A stretch of DNA of 64,000 nucleotides. Source: Novosphingobium hassiacum. Its GTDB lineage: Bacteria > Pseudomonadota > Alphaproteobacteria > Sphingomonadales > Sphingomonadaceae. A program made the position numbers and the translations under genes. Location: positions 634,203 to 698,202 of the forward strand of contig NZ_JACICY010000001.1 in NCBI RefSeq assembly GCF_014196055.1. Direction: 5' to 3'. The notes beneath the pieces are model-generated. The model made no database searches. It saw only the letters and a program-made list of their open reading frames with translations, and was not told where the DNA came from. This document shows, piece after piece, positions 8,891-18,845 of the stretch. Numbering within the stretch: the first letter of the stretch is position 1; each line of letters starts with the position of its first letter.

Positions 8891-9745
8891 CTATGCTTTT
8901 TTGAAGACGCCGATGATGGTGTTACGCATCAACGGGTGATCGACATCACCGTTGATTGCTTGAAAATCGTAGACATGGTGAGCAGACCCGGAACGCCAAT
9001 TCGCGTGATCATTCATGCCGAAAAACTGCTCCACTTCGAACCCGTTTCCTTCGAAAAGGGCACGCGCCTCTCGCGGGGTGTATTCACGGTTATGACGGTC
9101 GGTTCCGCCATAGAAGATGTCCGTATCCCAAAAGACATTGTTGCCCTGAAGCAACGAAACGACGTTACTAATATTGCAAACGTTCGGAGTTGTCAGGATC
9201 ACGAGGCCGGAAGGCCGCAGGACACGGCGGACTTCGGCAACCATCGCGCGCGGATGGTGCATGAACAGTCGCTCAAGTACACCAGTCAGAACTACGGCAT
9301 CGACCGAGCCTGTAGCCGCCGAAAGACCACCCCCGTCAAGATCGAGGACTTCGGACGGCCAGCGGTCGGCCAGAGCCTTCGGGTTATAGCGTTCGCGCCA
9401 GTGCGGATTGGGATCGAACACGGAAACATCATAGCCCGCCTTCTCGAGCAGAAGTGGCAGATGCCCTGGCGCGGCATATCCCACCAGCAATCGCGAGCCG
9501 CACGACAAGCGCACGTGAACGATTGATGCCATTGTCAGGTAACGATCTCGACTACAGCGAAATTCATCAGAGTCGGCAGCAACACCGATCTCGGTCAAGC
9601 AAGCGTCAAAAGCACCTGCTATCGAAGTCTCAATGACTGCCGGAACACCGGGGGCATTAGGAAGGCCAATTGCGTCCCCATCGGTCTTGTCCAAAATGCC
9701 CGCAATAGTAGAGACGAAATCCCGCCTGCCGTTTTCAACAGTCAT
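8891..9745 (-). CDS. Class I SAM-dependent methyltransferase
   Basis: A 284-aa protein with a Rossmann methyltransferase core: [11 protein letters not shown] is a degenerate motif [11 protein letters not shown] is the acidic end of strand 2, [12 protein letters not shown] is motif II, and [13 protein letters not shown] matches post-motif III of Methyltransf_11/23 proteins. The first ~75 residues are a less recognisable cap. It starts at ATG 9745, 12 bp after the FkbM gene, and is followed by uxs after 16 bp. O-methylation of a capsule sugar is the likely role (inference from operon position). The substrate is unknown. Confidence 0.8.
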   Translation of the reverse strand: MTVENGRRDFVSTIAGILDKTDGDAIGLPNAPGVPAVIETSIAGAFDACLTEIGVAADSDEFRCSRDRYLTMASIVHVRLSCGSRLLVGYAAPGHLPLLLEKAGYDVSVFDPNPHWRERYNPKALADRWPSEVLDLDGGGLSAATGSVDAVVLTGVLERLFMHHPRAMVAEVRRVLRPSGLVILTTPNVCNISNVVSLLQGNNVFWDTDIFYGGTDRHNREYTPREARALFEGNGFEVEQFFGMNDHANWRSGSAHHVYDFQAINGDVDHPLMRNTIIGVFKKA

Positions 9746-9757
9746 TATACAGCTACC

Positions 9758-10558
9758 TTATCCATGCTCCGCGATGGTGCACAATTTCGGACTGTTACAG
9801 AAAACCAAATCGTCGACGAAAAGGCTTTCGCTTTCATCGATAAACCCCATCAACTCGTCAAAATTGATCGGACGAATTGGGTGCTCTTCATGCCAATTCT
9901 TGTTGATAATGTAGACGAATTTAAACTGCGCAAAAATTTCTTGGCAGAAGATTTTAAAATCTACTTTCCCATAATTTTCAATGCACCATGGATTTATCTC
10001 CATGAGAAATACTGGATCGAAATCGGATATGGTCGCTATCGCACCCTTGAGTGCCTGAGGCTCAAAGCCTTCGATGTCGAGCTTGATCAAATCGACACCC
10101 TGCGGGCTGAATTTCTGAACGAGACTGTCGATCCGGAAACACGGAACCGCAACCGTGCTGCCATCGTCATTCGAACTGCCACCCTCAACAGCGTGCCCAT
10201 AGGCCGAATTTTCGATGAAGCTGATCGAGCCGTCAAAGTCTGCCACCGCGCAGTGCTGGGGGAACACGTTGCTCAAGTAGTTGTTAGCAACGTTCTCCTT
10301 TAAAACTTCACAGACGTGCGCGCCCGCCTCAAAGGAATAAACCCTACTACCTGGTCTGATCTTGGCGGCAATAATCGAGACGAGACCGATATTCGCCCCA
10401 ATATCAAAGACAACTGCGTTCTCCGGCAGATATTTCTCGAAAAGCTGCTGAAATCGTTTCTCGAATTGTCCTTCGACAATTTCGATATAGCTGTCGCCCT
10501 CACTAACTCCCGTAATCGTGGCAGTCGTGTGGATCGATATTATCCGTTTGCTCGTCAT
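9758..10558 (-). CDS. FkbM-family methyltransferase
   Basis: A 266-aa FkbM-type SAM methyltransferase: AVVFDIGANIGLVSIIAAK is the SAM-binding loop, VYSFEAGAHVCEVLKENV follows, and GVDLIKLDIEGFEPQALKGA is the diagnostic FkbM motif II. The C-terminus is EINPWCIENYG and a short tail. These enzymes mostly O-methylate sugars or polyketides. The coding sequence is visibly richer in A and T than its neighbours, with AAA, AAT and TTT codons uncommon elsewhere in the operon, which suggests a horizontally acquired glycan-variation gene. Confidence 0.86.
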   Translation of the reverse strand: MTSKRIISIHTTATITGVSEGDSYIEIVEGQFEKRFQQLFEKYLPENAVVFDIGANIGLVSIIAAKIRPGSRVYSFEAGAHVCEVLKENVANNYLSNVFPQHCAVADFDGSISFIENSAYGHAVEGGSSNDDGSTVAVPCFRIDSLVQKFSPQGVDLIKLDIEGFEPQALKGAIATISDFDPVFLMEINPWCIENYGKVDFKIFCQEIFAQFKFVYIINKNWHEEHPIRPINFDELMGFIDESESLFVDDLVFCNSPKLCTIAEHG

Positions 10559-10576
10559 TCTCGCTCCAATCCGTGA

Positions 10577-11674
10577 TCAATTTTGCCGAACGACAGCACG
10601 CTGCACGGCGCTTATTGCACCACTCAACTGGCTTGCCAGATCAAGTGAAAGTGCAAATGCACGTCCCGCCTCGGCGACCTCGGCCGCCCAATCGCGCCGC
10701 AGCGTCAGCATGCGTCCGATTGAAGAAAAATCCGCCAAGTCAGGCGCCACTTCAACATAATGCACCCACGGCTTCAGAGCAGTGTAATACCACTGCCGAT
10801 ATCCAGCATCCGATGCAATCTTGACCACGGTCCCGCCGGCCAGAAGCTTGAGGAAGAAGCCGGTCCAGGATGAGCTTACACCGTCGACGTCGATGTTGAA
10901 GGCGTAGCGGGAAATCTCCATCTGATCTTCCGGCGCGCTGAACCCGTCGCATGCCTCAAGAGCGTTTGTGACATCTTCATCAAGACCGCTGCGGCTGGCC
11001 AAACGTACGTTAAAATTCAAGCGGTTCGCCGGCGTGTTCGCCATCATAACCAGCTTCACGCGCTGGGAGTCAAGCTGGTTCGCGTACTTCGCCAGACCGC
11101 TTGGCGCGCCGCGCCAATACATACGCGCGTCTCGCTCTTCTATGGGCTGCCAGTCTTCCGCCAGTAGGCCGCGTTCGCGCTCGTAGCTGCGCGTAAGCAT
11201 GAAATAGGGATCGGGGAGGAGAAAGTCGCCATGCGCTTTCGACGAGAAGCTCAAGATCGGTTCATCGCCGTCTGAATCACCAAGGCTGCAGATCACGCCC
11301 TTTCCATGAACATCGTGCTTGTGGGAAAACAGGCGCATGATTGCCAGAATCACGATGCATCGCGAAACGATGATCTTCGACGCGCTAGTGCTCAGTCGAA
11401 CCAACACCGCGTCCTGCTGGAAAAGAACCTCGGCCTGTTCGTCGTAATTGTGGTTGGCCCAGCTCCAACCAAATTCGGCAACTTTCCCAGGACGCGAAAA
11501 CTCAAGCGCCACAGGCCTGGCGCCACCTTCGCCCCGGACTGCCACAACTGCTTGGCCATCGGGCAAGGTGCCCGATTGGCGAGCCGTATCGACAGCATTG
11601 ACGAAGCCCCACATCTCCACGTCGGTCCAGTCCACCGGCGTGGGCGAGAGCGGGACGATACCGCAATCAATCAT
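10577..11674 (-). CDS. GT90 (CAP10-like) glycosyltransferase, probable xylosyltransferase
   Basis: A 365-aa protein with the CAP10/GT90 signature: YWRGAPSG near the middle, then YAFNIDVDG, WTGFFLKLLAGGTVVK, a YRQWYYTALKPWVHYVEV stretch and DLADFSS. This order (R/G donor loop, then D-G with a hydrophobic stretch, then WVHYVP-like) is that of GT90 proteins, known from cryptococcal capsule xylosylation and animal Rumi/POGLUT. ATG 11674 overlaps the upstream stop by 8 bp; a longer start at 11737 would run far into that gene. UDP-xylose synthase in the same operon supports a xylosyl donor (inference). Confidence 0.82.
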   Translation of the reverse strand: MIDCGIVPLSPTPVDWTDVEMWGFVNAVDTARQSGTLPDGQAVVAVRGEGGARPVALEFSRPGKVAEFGWSWANHNYDEQAEVLFQQDAVLVRLSTSASKIIVSRCIVILAIMRLFSHKHDVHGKGVICSLGDSDGDEPILSFSSKAHGDFLLPDPYFMLTRSYERERGLLAEDWQPIEERDARMYWRGAPSGLAKYANQLDSQRVKLVMMANTPANRLNFNVRLASRSGLDEDVTNALEACDGFSAPEDQMEISRYAFNIDVDGVSSSWTGFFLKLLAGGTVVKIASDAGYRQWYYTALKPWVHYVEVAPDLADFSSIGRMLTLRRDWAAEVAEAGRAFALSLDLASQLSGAISAVQRAVVRQN

Positions 11675-14600
11675 CGAGCCGCTCCCTGATCCAGGCAGGG
11701 ATATGTTCGGCCGAGACACCAATGGCAGCGAACCCATCGCGAATTACCGCACCAAATCCGGGGGTATGCAGAAAATGCCCCTCCGCCAGAAATAACTCAC
11801 GATAGCGTTCGGGATGCTTTTGCCACAAGATCGCGTCCTTGACGAAAAAGCGGTTCCGCGTGGCTAGCGATTCCCGTTCCAATGCCCGCGGCTGTGCCGG
11901 GTGGAATACCTCGACGTCAGAAGCGTAGGGCACCCTCCCCAGATCGAGCATGCGCCAGCCAAAATCGGTATCTTCACGGAAATGCGGCTTGTCGAACTGC
12001 AAATCGAAGCCACCCAAGTGCTGGAAGACCGAGGACCGAACCAACAGGTTGGCAGTCATGAAGCCGATCCCTTCGAAGCCGACGTTGGTAACTGGCCGCC
12101 ATTCAGGATCATCTTGCCGGTCGGATCGGATCAGGCCCTCTACGCCGACCACACCGTCGTCCGTGAAGTATTTGCGGGCATTGAGGAGCCAACCCTGCGA
12201 AGGAAGGCAATCATCGTCTACAAAGGCGATGATGTCGCCTTGCGCAAGCATTGCTCCGGTATTGCGAGCGCGCACTGCCCCTTTCACGGGGCTATGGTGA
12301 TAGAACAACGGGAAACCCCAATCACCTTCGGCGCCCTGCCATGACTGCGCTGACTGATCGACGATTACTACTTCGAAGTCGCGCTCTGCCTGATCGCGCA
12401 GCGCCCCCATCAGGTCAGTGAGCTTCTCCGGCCTTTCGTAGCTGGGAATGACAACGGAAAACTTGGGCTTGGATTGACCGGCAAGCGCTTCGCGCATCCT
12501 GATGAAATGGCCAAGTTGCGCCGAGATACGTTCCCATGAGTAGCCGTCCTCTACGCAGAGGCGTGCGGCACGCCCCATCTCAGCTCGCAACGCCGGATCT
12601 TTGCGAAGTTGCAAAAGTGCGGTTGCAAAGGCTTCGGGGACGGCAGGCACGATCTGCAGGAATGGCTGGCCGGAGGTGTCGATCCCCCGCGCGCCTATGT
12701 CGGTCGATATGACCGGCAGCCCAGACGAGAAGAAGTCAAACATCTTGATGTTCGTGCCCGAACCGGCAAGCATGGGATTCACCGCGCAATCTGATGCAGC
12801 ATACCACAAGTCGCGTGTCTCGTCGTCGATCTGCCCAGTGATGATGACATTGCCACTTGTGGGCACCATGCCTTCGCCCACCCCGCCCGCGACGATGAAG
12901 ATGACTTCCGGGCATAGCGAAGCCAAGCGCTCGTTTATAAAAGCGGCAGCCTGGCGATTGGGGCCGTAGCCGCTCCCGATGAAGATCGCCGCAAAGGCTC
13001 CCGTATTGAGGCCAACCTTAAGGCGCGCGGCCTTTCTGTCGGCATCGGCTGGCATGCCTTTTGCAAACGCCATCACCCCGTTGGGCACGACCCGCATCTT
13101 CGCCGGTGAGAAGCCGTAGAGGCGGTTGAAGCGCAGCAGGTCTTCATGCGAGCAGGCCAGAATCCAGTCCGCCCGCTTGCCGCACTCCAGTTCGTCGGCA
13201 ATCACCCCTTCGAGAACTTCACGCTCGACGGGATTGCGATCATCCAGCAATTGCGCGCGCAGGTATCCCTCGACGTTGTGCGATTCGTAGATCACGATCT
13301 GATTGGGCCGCAGTCTATCCTTGACCAAGGGGTAGATCCACGGATGCGAAAACACCACGACTCGCGCTTCATCGACCGCCTTGCGCGCGGCAGCGACGTA
13401 TTCGGGCGAGAGATGCGCCTGCCGACTGAACGCCAGGTCGATGACGTTCTTGCCCCCAGCGCGCCTTGCCATGTCGTCCGCAGCTACGAAATGCGCAGTC
13501 GTTAGCGGCACGTCGATTTCATGTAGCGTGGGGCTGAGATAGTGCGCCCGGTAGCTTTCTCCAGGCCAGTCATACGTGCCAACGTAGTTGGACGAAACGT
13601 TGTTACCTAGATTATGATAGAGTCCAAGCAGGCGCAATCGCCCGCCACCCACTGCCGGAGCTATCGGCTGCATGTCGAGCACAGCTACGTTGAGGGGAAC
13701 TTCGTCGACGACTGACGCTTCTCCCGTCGCGGCGCAAGCAAGTTCGAAAGCCGTATCCCGCCACGACATAGCTTCGACCAAGGCAAGGCCGCGCTGCCCC
13801 ATCCGTCGCGCATCGTCGCGGTGCGACCAAAACCATTCCAGGCCGACACTGACGGCTTCGGGCGTTGGCTCAACAACGAGACCGGTTTCGTGGTTACGAA
13901 CGATATGCGCAGGCTCACCCGAGTCCGTACAGGTCAAAACCGGGCAAGCGCTCGCAAATGCCTCAAGCGTTACATAGCCGTAGTCCTCACGCTGCGGAAG
14001 AAACGGAATGGCAATTGCGCGGCTATAAAGATCCACTAGTTGCCCGTCGCTGATGCGGCCCAGAAACTGGATGCGGGGATCGTCGCCCGCCAGCGCACGC
14101 AACGCTGGACCATGCTCACCCTCACCGGCGATCAGCAAGCGCATTGGTTTGCTGGAATGCCGTACGGCCTCGATCAGCAGGTCGAACCGCTTCCACGGGT
14201 GCAGTCGGCCCGCGATCAGAAAATGCTCCCCCTCCCCATCACCTGGGCGAAAGCCGTTGAAGCCAAGCGGGGGGTGCACAACGCGGGAGCCAAGCCCACG
14301 CCAGCGCCTCAAGCGCCGCGAAACCTCGAAACCTTGACAAATGCGCGCCGGGACTGCGAGCAGCGCATCTAGATCGGCGCGATGGATACGCGCGCGGTCG
14401 CAATAATCATCTGCGCTGGCATTGGGGAAGTGTGTTTCGAACATGTCGTCAAAGATCCGGACCGCATGGTTCAGAAAAACTACATGGCGCGGGTGGCGAA
14501 TTGCATAAGTAGGGACCTTGCTGGAAACGACTATATCGAAATGCGAGAGGTCTTTCGCCGCAGCGAGTTCATAGTTCAGCACGATCTTGTCGACCGACGG

Positions 14601-14789
14601 TTCATCTGCCTGGACCTCGACGAAATCTGCTTGACAGCCGATTAATTCGAAACCGGCTTTCAGCCCCGCGTAGAAACGCTCGGCGCCGCCTGCACCTGCC
14701 GTAGGGGAGCCCGCCGAAACAATCGCAACACGCCGCCCCCGGAAGCGACCGTCATCCTTCCGCAGTGGAAACTCAACGCTGCTGCTCAA
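11667..14789 (-). CDS. Three-domain glycosyltransferase (GT4-GT4-GT2)
   Basis: A 1040-aa protein built of three transferase units. Domain 1 (about 18-355) is GT4: SAGSPTAGAGGAERF, AGRLHPWKRFDLL and EX7E at Glu268/Glu276. Domain 2 (about 366-765) is a second GT-B unit with PAVGGGRLRLLG, YESHNVEG, GSGYGPNRQAA and GSGTNIKMFDFFSSGLPV. Domain 3 (about 774-1000) is GT-A family 2: SVVIPSYERP, the DDD metal site at Asp858-860, and FREDTDFGWR as base region. It probably makes several linkages of the repeat unit without releasing the chain (inference). It overlaps the upstream gene by ATGA and the GT90 gene by 8 bp. Confidence 0.88.
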   Translation of the reverse strand: MSSSVEFPLRKDDGRFRGRRVAIVSAGSPTAGAGGAERFYAGLKAGFELIGCQADFVEVQADEPSVDKIVLNYELAAAKDLSHFDIVVSSKVPTYAIRHPRHVVFLNHAVRIFDDMFETHFPNASADDYCDRARIHRADLDALLAVPARICQGFEVSRRLRRWRGLGSRVVHPPLGFNGFRPGDGEGEHFLIAGRLHPWKRFDLLIEAVRHSSKPMRLLIAGEGEHGPALRALAGDDPRIQFLGRISDGQLVDLYSRAIAIPFLPQREDYGYVTLEAFASACPVLTCTDSGEPAHIVRNHETGLVVEPTPEAVSVGLEWFWSHRDDARRMGQRGLALVEAMSWRDTAFELACAATGEASVVDEVPLNVAVLDMQPIAPAVGGGRLRLLGLYHNLGNNVSSNYVGTYDWPGESYRAHYLSPTLHEIDVPLTTAHFVAADDMARRAGGKNVIDLAFSRQAHLSPEYVAAARKAVDEARVVVFSHPWIYPLVKDRLRPNQIVIYESHNVEGYLRAQLLDDRNPVEREVLEGVIADELECGKRADWILACSHEDLLRFNRLYGFSPAKMRVVPNGVMAFAKGMPADADRKAARLKVGLNTGAFAAIFIGSGYGPNRQAAAFINERLASLCPEVIFIVAGGVGEGMVPTSGNVIITGQIDDETRDLWYAASDCAVNPMLAGSGTNIKMFDFFSSGLPVISTDIGARGIDTSGQPFLQIVPAVPEAFATALLQLRKDPALRAEMGRAARLCVEDGYSWERISAQLGHFIRMREALAGQSKPKFSVVIPSYERPEKLTDLMGALRDQAERDFEVVIVDQSAQSWQGAEGDWGFPLFYHHSPVKGAVRARNTGAMLAQGDIIAFVDDDCLPSQGWLLNARKYFTDDGVVGVEGLIRSDRQDDPEWRPVTNVGFEGIGFMTANLLVRSSVFQHLGGFDLQFDKPHFREDTDFGWRMLDLGRVPYASDVEVFHPAQPRALERESLATRNRFFVKDAILWQKHPERYRELFLAEGHFLHTPGFGAVIRDGFAAIGVSAEHIPAWIRERLDD

Positions 14790-16369
14790 GGTCGGGCCTC
14801 CAGTTCGCCGAGCTCGGACCTTATCGCACTCCGGATCGAAGCAGGCGTGCGGTCGTGCGCACTATCGCCAAGGAGCATATCGAGGCAGGGGGACGTCACC
14901 GCAGGCTTCACGTTCACTAACCTGCCCACGCCGTGCTCGAAAGCGCGCACGGTCGGTGCGTTCAATGCGTGATCGGACCGCGTTGGACGACGACGTGCAT
15001 CTGCCTCGAGCAGGTTGAGCCGCGCGTCGAGTTCGCGCGCGCGCTGTGCTGCCTCACGCGCGAGCATGCCGAGACGCCCGGCTTGCCACGCCTGAAGTGT
15101 CTGGCCCGATTGCGCGCTGAACATACCGGCCAACTTGCGCTTGGTCAGCACGCTCGGCAGGGAAAACTTGCTGTGGATGCGGATCGCTGCGGCAAGCGGG
15201 GTGCCTGACAATCGCCCCTCGCGCGAGCTTGCCAAATCGGACACGAGCATCCTGCGACCGTTTCTCTTGGCTAAGATCCTGCGGTAGTGTTCTGCGCCAG
15301 CGGCGTCAACCGAACGGCCAAGGATGAGCTTGTATGCAGCAGCGATCGCCGCATCGTCATCGCGACCGAGAGCGTCGCAAAAAAGTGCAATCCGGCTACG
15401 GCCCTCACCCGACGAGACAAGATTTTCGAGCAACTTAGCGCGCGTAAGTCCATCAGCGAGCTTACCAGTATAATGTGCGACACCACCATCATCGGCAGGC
15501 CGTCCGAGAATCCACATGTAGCTGGCAGCTATGAAAATTGGGTCGCAAAGAGCTTGGCCCGCCAAAGCCTCGAAGCCGGTGTCAGGCGCCGTGCCCACGA
15601 ACTTCTCTGCATTCTCGGCAAGCCACACTACCGCAGGCCCCACCGCATCGCGATCGGCTGACGAAGGGCAGTTAGTACTTGTAAGCTCGGGAATTCCGGA
15701 AAACCCCGGCGTCCGTTGAGCGGTGAGCGAAAGTTGGGCGGCCAGATACTCGGCACGGACCGTCTCGCGCATCGCCTTGATGCCTTCCTCTAGCCGGACC
15801 TTCGCGACCTCATCTTGCAGCATGGCTTCCCGTGCCCGGGCATTACGCACAAAGCTATCGGCACGTTCTGTCGCCGCACCAGCGTATTCCTGAGCGACGT
15901 CGAAACTGGCCTTCAAAGCGGCAAGCTCTTTCGTTGCTTCAGCATACCGCGCGACAGCGACGTCCGCCTTGGCGACAGCATCAGCCAGCGCACGCTCCAA
16001 CTCAGCATTTACTCCGCACAAGCGCGCAATCTCTTCCTCGTACCGCTCGAGGCGAGCAAAGGCGCGCGCTTTTTCTGTATGCTGCACTTCGAGCGCTTCG
16101 CGGCCCTTGCGCAACTCTTCTGCGATCCGCTCGCGCTCTATCTCCGTGGCAGACAGCGCCCCGGTGAAGCGACCGATCTTCTGTTCCGCCAGTTCGAACA
16201 GGATTTCGATCTTCCGGACGACGCCGGCCGCGTCCGTCGCCTGCCGAGCGATCTCCTGCTCCAGAAAGCCCGTCTCTTCCCGCAATCGTTGATCGAAGGC
16301 GCGCCCCAGCTGACTGATACTCAGCGCGTCGACCGGCTTTTGATCGTCTTCAGACATTGATGACACCAT
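14786..16369 (-). CDS. Coiled-coil protein with two DUF4214 repeats
   Basis: A 527-aa protein with no signal peptide. Residues about 30-215 are heptad-rich, Glu/Ala/Arg-dominated coiled coil. Two DUF4214-like repeats follow: about 276-325 (SYMWILGRPADDGGVAHY...SSGEGRS) and 340-388 (AYKLILGRSVDAAGAEHY...SSREGRL), each with LGR, an Asp-rich turn, G-x-x-HY and S-x-EGR. A basic helical segment (about 395-470) ends the protein. DUF4214 occurs in surface-glycan and S-layer-related proteins, but its function is not settled. Position between exporter and transferases suggests a scaffold or length-control role (inference). ATG at 16357 is an alternative start. Confidence 0.7.
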   Translation of the reverse strand: MVSSMSEDDQKPVDALSISQLGRAFDQRLREETGFLEQEIARQATDAAGVVRKIEILFELAEQKIGRFTGALSATEIERERIAEELRKGREALEVQHTEKARAFARLERYEEEIARLCGVNAELERALADAVAKADVAVARYAEATKELAALKASFDVAQEYAGAATERADSFVRNARAREAMLQDEVAKVRLEEGIKAMRETVRAEYLAAQLSLTAQRTPGFSGIPELTSTNCPSSADRDAVGPAVVWLAENAEKFVGTAPDTGFEALAGQALCDPIFIAASYMWILGRPADDGGVAHYTGKLADGLTRAKLLENLVSSGEGRSRIALFCDALGRDDDAAIAAAYKLILGRSVDAAGAEHYRRILAKRNGRRMLVSDLASSREGRLSGTPLAAAIRIHSKFSLPSVLTKRKLAGMFSAQSGQTLQAWQAGRLGMLAREAAQRARELDARLNLLEADARRRPTRSDHALNAPTVRAFEHGVGRLVNVKPAVTSPCLDMLLGDSAHDRTPASIRSAIRSELGELEARP

Positions 16370-16372
16370 CTT

Positions 16373-18199
16373 TCATACGTCGGCTTCAATGGGGCGCTCG
16401 CCCAATCCCCATATGCGCAAGGTCTTCGAGCCGCTAGGCCCGCGTGCCATCTTCGCGGATACTTCTGCACCATGAAGGATAAATCCGAGCAGCCGCGAGT
16501 CATCTCCCAATCCGGCTTCGACTGGGGTTCCGGAATGACTGCACGCAAGATCGATACGGCACGGCTGGCCACACCGAACGACGGCCCTCCAGCGCAGTGT
16601 GTGATACGGATCTTCGCATTCTCGGTGTATGATCGCGGAACAAGGGATGCCGTCCACACTAACCAGCAGGGCTGGATTATGGCCAAGCAACCCACGGAAG
16701 AACGAAAAGCGAATCTCGCCTTCCAGCGCCATGAAACCATCTGCGGCAGGGCCGATGGTCAGATCGATCCTGCAGCGTTCGCCTTCGGTCCACGAGCCGT
16801 CCAGCTCTGCGCTCAAGAGACCGGAAAGGCCTGGTAGGCCGAGCAACTCGATCCGGGGATTCCACTCCCAGTGAGCGCCATCAACTAGGGGGTCGGGGGC
16901 CAGACCCAGCGTGATGTCATTGTCGGCCGCCACAGAAGCTATCTTCTCGCCGCTTGCTTCGGACGCATCGACCAGTGCAGCGCAAAGGGCGCGTCCCCGG
17001 CCCGGCTGGATGTCTGCCGCTGGCAGGACCAGCTTGTCCATCCTCGTAAACGGGTGCGATGAAAGCAGCGCGGCGTAGCCCCAGCTTTCCAGCGTGCTGC
17101 GGACAAAATTGTCGCCAAGATAGAAGGGTGTCTCGCGTGGGGCGGGCAAGTCGCCATCACCTGCCAGCATCCGATCCCAGAACTCGCGCTCCAAAATGCG
17201 GTGGTCCACCATGACCTGAACGGCATTGTCGAGGCCGGGAACGCAGAACTTCGCCTGCGGGTCGGCAAGCAGGAAGTGGCAGTCACAACCGAAAGCGTTG
17301 GCCTCGACGCCGAGCGAGGACGACAATGTCGCCACCGGCCCGGTTGGTTGACGTGACATGATGAGTGGATAGCTGTTTCCGGCAATTGCGATGACCGTCT
17401 TGCCCAAAGTATATCGAAAGAAGTCGAGATCAGCCTGCGGCCAAACGGCATGCGGATGCTTGAGATATGCGACCTCACGCGAACTGCCCAGCAAAGCCGC
17501 AAGATCTTCGGCGCGATCCTCCCACGAGACAATTTTCCCGTCGACGACAAGTGAGGCATCCGTTGGAGTCTGTCCCAAGAGCACTGGACAGCCCTCAGGC
17601 AACCGGGCCTGCACCGGATTAAGGCGCGAGAAACGCGCGGAAAGGCGGGACACCTGCTGATCTATGTTGCTGACGCTACAAGCAATCGCCTCGAAGGAAC
17701 GAACAAACCCAGCGTCATTCGAGTGCACCCCGAACCCCAGGTCGCTAAGGAAGCGAAGCGGATGGTTGTGCAGCGACACATATCTGTGGCCGCGCAAGGC
17801 GAGCGCCCGCCGCATGACGGGAGGCAATTCGAAGCCGACGACAATCGCAGCGGGGGGAAGTAGATCGTAAAGTTCGGCAAAGACCTCGGGCTGTGGGCTG
17901 GCATCGTAAGATTCCAGCCACGCGCGAACGGGGTCATGGGCAAACCGCGCGACCAGCCCTGCATCGCCCACCTGTTGCGTGAAGCTCTGGGCATCCTTAG
18001 CGGGCATGATGACCGGCAGATGGCGGCGATCGAGACCTAACGGCGCCGCTAGGAGACTCGCCAACCAGACCACATTGTTGCGAGCCGTACCGGGACCCGA
18101 TCCATTTGCTGGGGCGGCGCGGAACCAGTCGCCCACCAGAACCACCCCATCGCGACGCGGCTCACCGTGGCGCAGAACATTCTGCACAGGCCTAGCCAT
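16373..18199 (-). CDS. Unrecognised capsule-locus protein, possible GT-B-like transferase with C-terminal beta domain
   Basis: A 608-aa protein that I cannot assign to a named family. Residues about 20-400 alternate strand and helix like a GT-B enzyme: VVLVGDWFR, a central [10 protein letters not shown] and a later [15 protein letters not shown], echoing the HP and NTSLTGFEA elements of KpsC/KpsS. Residues about 450-585 look like a beta-sandwich ending in [19 protein letters not shown], a pattern seen at the C-termini of some bacterial polysaccharide transferases. There is no signal peptide or membrane helix. It overlaps the kpsT stop by 8 bp and lies 3 bp from the DUF4214 gene, so it is part of the operon. 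A new transferase type or chain-terminating enzyme is possible. Confidence 0.55.
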   Translation of the reverse strand: MARPVQNVLRHGEPRRDGVVLVGDWFRAAPANGSGPGTARNNVVWLASLLAAPLGLDRRHLPVIMPAKDAQSFTQQVGDAGLVARFAHDPVRAWLESYDASPQPEVFAELYDLLPPAAIVVGFELPPVMRRALALRGHRYVSLHNHPLRFLSDLGFGVHSNDAGFVRSFEAIACSVSNIDQQVSRLSARFSRLNPVQARLPEGCPVLLGQTPTDASLVVDGKIVSWEDRAEDLAALLGSSREVAYLKHPHAVWPQADLDFFRYTLGKTVIAIAGNSYPLIMSRQPTGPVATLSSSLGVEANAFGCDCHFLLADPQAKFCVPGLDNAVQVMVDHRILEREFWDRMLAGDGDLPAPRETPFYLGDNFVRSTLESWGYAALLSSHPFTRMDKLVLPAADIQPGRGRALCAALVDASEASGEKIASVAADNDITLGLAPDPLVDGAHWEWNPRIELLGLPGLSGLLSAELDGSWTEGERCRIDLTIGPAADGFMALEGEIRFSFFRGLLGHNPALLVSVDGIPCSAIIHRECEDPYHTLRWRAVVRCGQPCRIDLACSHSGTPVEAGLGDDSRLLGFILHGAEVSAKMARGPSGSKTLRIWGLGERPIEADV

Positions 18200-18845
18200 A
18201 ATTCAGTTTATAAAAATCATAGGCGTCGTCCATGTCGTCGAACGTCAGCGCCCGCCCTTCGTGCAGGATCGCAACACGATCGCAACGTTCCCTAATGAAG
18301 TGCTCGTTGTGCGAGACGAAGATCATGCCCCGGTCGGCGCGTTTTTCAAAGAGCTCGACGTGGCATTTGCGCTGGAACCTGTCGTCACCGACCGCAAAGA
18401 CCTCGTCGATCAGGAAGCAATCGAACTCGATGACCATGGATATCGCGAAGGCGAGCCTTGCGCGCATACCCGAGGAATAGCTTTTGAGCGGTTCATAGAT
18501 ATAGTCGCCCAGTTCGGAAAACTCCTGGACGTAATCGAGTTTGCCTTCGACGCTGACACCGTAGATGCGACAGATAAAGCGAAGGTTGTCGATCCCTGTC
18601 AGCGCATTCTGGAACGCGCCGCCAAAAGCCAGCGGCCACGACACAGACATTTCACGCACCACGCTGCCGGTATCAGGCAGTTCAGCGCCTGAAATGAGGC
18701 GGATCAGTGTGGATTTGCCTGCACCGTTGCGACCGAGGAAACCAACCCGCTCACCCTTCACCATCTGGAAGTCGATACCGCGAAGTACCTGCTTCAGGCC
18801 CGAGCGGGTATGGTAGGACTTGGTGACATCTTCCAACCGGATCAT
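18192..18845 (-). CDS. kpsT: Capsule ABC exporter ATPase KpsT
   Basis: A 217-aa ABC ATPase: GRNGAGKST (Walker A, about 39-47), [11 protein letters not shown] (signature), [12 protein letters not shown] (Walker B and D-loop) and FVSHNEHF (switch His). The short length and the [10 protein letters not shown] segment after Walker A are typical of the KpsT/BexA/CtrD group that pairs with KpsM to export lipid-linked capsule. It starts four bases inside the end of kpsM (ATGA overlap) and its stop overlaps the 608-aa gene. Confidence 0.95.
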   Translation of the reverse strand: MIRLEDVTKSYHTRSGLKQVLRGIDFQMVKGERVGFLGRNGAGKSTLIRLISGAELPDTGSVVREMSVSWPLAFGGAFQNALTGIDNLRFICRIYGVSVEGKLDYVQEFSELGDYIYEPLKSYSSGMRARLAFAISMVIEFDCFLIDEVFAVGDDRFQRKCHVELFEKRADRGMIFVSHNEHFIRERCDRVAILHEGRALTFDDMDDAYDFYKLNYG

